From Sulfurimonas sp. (GTDB lineage Bacteria > Campylobacterota > Campylobacteria > Campylobacterales > Sulfurimonadaceae), in the NCBI RefSeq assembly GCF_023229105.1, contig NZ_JALNZY010000088.1, positions 1-8,354 of the forward strand: a DNA stretch of 8,354 nt. Direction: 5' to 3'. The position numbers were made by a program, and so were the translations under genes. Shown here one piece after another: positions 5,775 to 8,354 of this stretch. Position 1 is the stretch's first letter, and the number at the start of each line of letters is the position of its first letter. A model generated the notes under the pieces. That model did no database searches and had not been told where the DNA came from. It saw only the letters and a program-made list of their open reading frames with translations.

Positions 5775-7589
5775 CTAAAGTTGAAACTTCCGCTGCAACT
5801 CATCGCTTAAATCCCACAGCCCTTTTTTCTTTAAAGCCTCGACAACACTCTTTGTACACTCCACATCATCGGGCCACTTTCTGCTAAATCCATCAAGCAG
5901 ATTTTTATTGGTTCCATCAACTCCTACCATCAAACCTGAGATAAAAATATCTCTCATAGCATCTATGTTGTTTGTAACTCTCCAGATGAGCATGTACGGA
6001 TTAAAGATATCGTTTTTTGCCTCATCAACAAATACTACCACTCTTATGTGCATACTTAACGCAACAAGAGCATCAAAATAGTTCTTTGCATTTTTTGTTT
6101 TATTTACAGAGATGACTGTTATAGGATTTTTAGTTCTTCTCATAAACTGATGCAGAGCAACAGCATCAGGAACAATCTCCTTAACTCTGGTAAATAACTC
6201 CTCATCGCCTAATAATTGAGGCGCTTCTACCTTATTTGCCGATGTAACGTCTATGCCTAATTTTCCGCCGACAAGAGTCTCAGAGGAGGAGTGATCAAGC
6301 GCATCAAGTATCCCCTCTGTGATAAAGAGGGATTTTGGCGTAAACCTATCAAGTATATAAGTAGCAACAGATTCATAATTTTCAAGTTTTGGCGCATTTG
6401 CATCTAAAAATATGGCATGTTTTACAAAACTCATCTGTCCAGCACCCCAAAAAGCGTGCATAAACTGCTTTGCATGACCTTTATAGAGCGGTTTCATCTT
6501 CGCTAAAATAAGGTTATGAAAACCTGCATTCTCAGGCATATGATAATCAAGCAAATCAGGAGCAGTGGTTTTTAAAAGAGGAAAAAATATCTTGCCCGTA
6601 GCCCAGCCCATATATTTATCTTCTAACGGCGGCTTTCCTACAACAGTAGCTAAATAAAGAGGCTCTTTTTTCGTAGTAATTGCACTAACTTCCATAACAG
6701 GATAAGGTTCAGCAAGTGTATAGTAACCGGTATGATCGCCAAAGGGACCCTCGATTTTCATATCATGCGTATCCACCCACCCCTCAATAACATAATCAAC
6801 ATCTCTAGGAATATATAGAGGCGTAGTTATTGACTTCACAAGCTTTGCAGGCTCTTTTTTTATAAGTCCATACATCAACAACTCATTTACACCGTAAGGA
6901 AGCGGAGCCGTAGCACACCATGTATAAAGAGGGTCTCCGCCGATTGCAACACTGACCGGCATCTTTTTGCCGGCTTTTTGATACTGATCAAAAAAGTGAG
7001 AGGAGTCCTTGTGAATCTGCCAGTGCATTCCTAGATGGTTTTTATCATACACCTGAAGTCTATACATGCCGAGATTTACCATCTCGCCGTCAAAACTCTG
7101 TGTATAAACCTGACCCATTGTTATAAACGGTCCCCCATCTTGCTCCCATGTTGTCAACACAGGAAGATTGTAGAGATCTATATCTTTATCTAAATATTTT
7201 ATCTGTTGACACGCGCCACTGCCCTTTAATTTCTTTGGAAAAATATTTCTAAGCGCAAATAGTTCACCTGCTTTTGAGAGTTTGTTAAAAAAACCCTCAG
7301 GCGGCTTCATGTGAAGCAATTTTGAAATCTCATCTGCAATTGATTCTATAGTTCTGCCAAAAAGAAGCTCACAGCGTCTATATGAACCAAAAACATTCAT
7401 AAGAACACTCTCTTTAAACTTTTTACCGCTTTTTTTATCTACCACATTTGTAAAAAGAAGTGCCTTGCCACCATCTTTTTTCTTTACTTCCGCATAAGCC
7501 AAGTGAGGTATTTCAAGATAAATATCAAGCTCCTCTTCTATAACTCTTAACTCATTATTTTTTCTAAGAAGATCGAGGGTTCTCTTCAT
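5775..7589 (-). CDS. ubiD: UbiD-family prenylated-FMN decarboxylase, probably for menaquinone synthesis
   Basis: UbiD-family (de)carboxylase, an enzyme that uses prenylated FMN made by UbiX. Campylobacterota generally make menaquinone by the futalosine route, where a UbiD-like protein (MqnL) is proposed to decarboxylate the prenylated 1,4-dihydroxy-6-naphthoate. This role is therefore more likely than ubiquinone synthesis, but it is inference. The 604-residue protein is about 100 longer than E. coli UbiD, with the extra length mostly at the C-terminus, as I recall for the Campylobacter homologue. Cofactor-site residues are visible: R177 in LGMYRLQVYD, GGDP (217-220), and E280 with D285 in EGPFGDHTGYYT (280-291), matching the Arg-Glu-Glu/Asp triad of the family. 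ATG 7589 directly abuts the hemC TAA, with GGAA inside the hemC end as ribosome site, so the two are co-translated. No signal peptide; cytoplasmic. Confidence 0.93.
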   Translation of the reverse strand: MKRTLDLLRKNNELRVIEEELDIYLEIPHLAYAEVKKKDGGKALLFTNVVDKKSGKKFKESVLMNVFGSYRRCELLFGRTIESIADEISKLLHMKPPEGFFNKLSKAGELFALRNIFPKKLKGSGACQQIKYLDKDIDLYNLPVLTTWEQDGGPFITMGQVYTQSFDGEMVNLGMYRLQVYDKNHLGMHWQIHKDSSHFFDQYQKAGKKMPVSVAIGGDPLYTWCATAPLPYGVNELLMYGLIKKEPAKLVKSITTPLYIPRDVDYVIEGWVDTHDMKIEGPFGDHTGYYTLAEPYPVMEVSAITTKKEPLYLATVVGKPPLEDKYMGWATGKIFFPLLKTTAPDLLDYHMPENAGFHNLILAKMKPLYKGHAKQFMHAFWGAGQMSFVKHAIFLDANAPKLENYESVATYILDRFTPKSLFITEGILDALDHSSSETLVGGKLGIDVTSANKVEAPQLLGDEELFTRVKEIVPDAVALHQFMRRTKNPITVISVNKTKNAKNYFDALVALSMHIRVVVFVDEAKNDIFNPYMLIWRVTNNIDAMRDIFISGLMVGVDGTNKNLLDGFSRKWPDDVECTKSVVEALKKKGLWDLSDELQRKFQL

Positions 7590-8354
7590 TTATCTGTTTT
7601 CCATCATAGCTTCAGCACGGGCAAGCAACTCTTTAGCACCTCTTGCTATAAACTCTGCCGCCATCTCCCTGCCAACATTTTGGTAATCTTTATTAGAAGT
7701 TATCTTTGAGTCACTAAGCATCTCAGTTCCATCAGGAAGACCCAAAACAGCTTTAATGCTTACGTTTCCATCTTCTAAAACAGATGCATTTACCCCTATA
7801 GGAACCTGACAACCGCCTTCTAACTCATCCACAAAAGATCTCTCTATAGTCGTCTCAATTCTGCTGTACTCATCTTCAAGGCCTGCTATAATCTTTAAAA
7901 CCTCTGCATCATTTACCGCTTCAATACCCAATGCACCCTGTCCCATCGACGGAACCATCTCATCTAAAGAGATTGGATAAACATGTTGAACAGCATCTAG
8001 CAAAGAGAGTCTGTTTATCCCCGCTGCTGCTAAAATAATTGCATCAAAATCACCTTGTTTTAACTTTTTTATTCTTGTATCAACATTTCCTCTTAAATCT
8101 TTTATAATCAAATCAGGGCGAAGTTTCTCTATCTGCATACGGCGGCGAAGAGAAGATGTACCTACTATCGCTTTTTTTGGAAGAGCAGCAATGTTTGCAT
8201 ATTTCTCAGATAGCAGCGCATCTCTGCAATCTTCTCTCTCTGTAATAGCTGCTAAAAGAAGCCCGTCTGGCATAACAGTAGGAACATCTTTGAGTGAGTG
8301 AACAGCGATTTGCGCCTCCCCTTTTAGCATTGCCTCCTCAAGCTCCTTTAAAAA
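7590..8354 (-). CDS. hemC: Porphobilinogen deaminase (hydroxymethylbilane synthase), 5' end missing
   Basis: Cytoplasmic enzyme that joins four porphobilinogen units into hydroxymethylbilane in heme synthesis. The frame is open to the right edge: eight codons before M at 8330 encode FLKELEEA, which aligns with E. coli VKELEVALLENRADIAVHS. The true start therefore lies about 60 codons outside. Visible motifs: IAVHSLKDVP with the catalytic Asp (about 7 codons downstream of IAV), GTSSLRRRMQ, DLRGNVDTRI, AAAGINRL, the QGALGIE segment, and ELEGGCQVPIG. Its cysteine (codon 7809-7811) carries the dipyrromethane cofactor. About 254 of an expected 310 residues are present. The TAA abuts the ubiD ATG with no gap. 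In Campylobacter I recall the order hemA-proS-hemC-ubiD, so proS may lie just upstream of this window. Confidence 0.96.
   Translation of the reverse strand, partial: FLKELEEAMLKGEAQIAVHSLKDVPTVMPDGLLLAAITEREDCRDALLSEKYANIAALPKKAIVGTSSLRRRMQIEKLRPDLIIKDLRGNVDTRIKKLKQGDFDAIILAAAGINRLSLLDAVQHVYPISLDEMVPSMGQGALGIEAVNDAEVLKIIAGLEDEYSRIETTIERSFVDELEGGCQVPIGVNASVLEDGNVSIKAVLGLPDGTEMLSDSKITSNKDYQNVGREMAAEFIARGAKELLARAEAMMENR

Noticed and set aside
6733..6752. D285 in place of the second Glu of the prenylated-FMN triad in UbiD
   Set aside because: EGPFGDHTGYY is the normal form in UbiD proteins; the Glu variant is typical of the Fdc1 branch.
8328..8330. ATG at 8330 as the hemC start
   Set aside because: The frame is open upstream to the edge and encodes FLKELEEA, a conserved internal HemC segment, so this Met is internal.
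1..8354. Mobile elements, CRISPR arrays, tRNA/rRNA genes, toxin-antitoxin or defence genes
   Set aside because: No repeats, transposase motifs, tRNA-like cloverleafs or compositional breaks were seen; coding density by housekeeping genes is near complete.

Overview
The window is AT-rich, densely packed core-genome DNA, most likely from a Campylobacterota (epsilonproteobacterial) chromosome. A Sulfurimonas-like organism is the best guess. The evidence is the protein sequences (a 604-residue UbiD-type decarboxylase, PheS with a CxxC/CxxC insert, the hemC-ubiD pairing, pheS divergent from a HIT gene) together with the low GC and A/T-tract promoters. The taxon is inferred from memory, not from a search.

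Layout: (1) Positions 1-2100, minus strand: pheS then pheT (pheT runs off the left edge), encoding the two subunits of phenylalanyl-tRNA synthetase with an ATGA overlap. (2) Positions 2101-2209: a 109-bp divergent promoter region with a candidate -10 box on each strand and a small hairpin directly in front of the GTG start of pheS. (3) Positions 2210-3757, plus strand: a HIT-family nucleotide hydrolase and a periplasmic MltC-type lytic transglycosylase, 6 bp apart and in the same frame. (4) Positions 3759-8354, minus strand, read right to left: hemC (5' end off the right edge), ubiD (abutting hemC), argH, and an OsmC/YhfA-type gene. mltC and osmC converge with one base between their stop codons.

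Functionally this is housekeeping: charging of tRNA-Phe, nucleotide-adduct hydrolysis, cell-wall turnover, the last step of arginine synthesis, a decarboxylation in quinone (probably futalosine-route menaquinone) synthesis, and an early step of heme synthesis. hemC and ubiD together serve the respiratory chain, supplying heme and quinone precursors. No mobile element, CRISPR array, tRNA, rRNA or defence system was seen.

I do not see a new biological system here. The observations most worth checking are the apparent loss of proofreading residues in the PheT editing domain, a three-unit 11-residue repeat in the transglycosylase, and a hairpin that could cover the pheS ribosome binding site.
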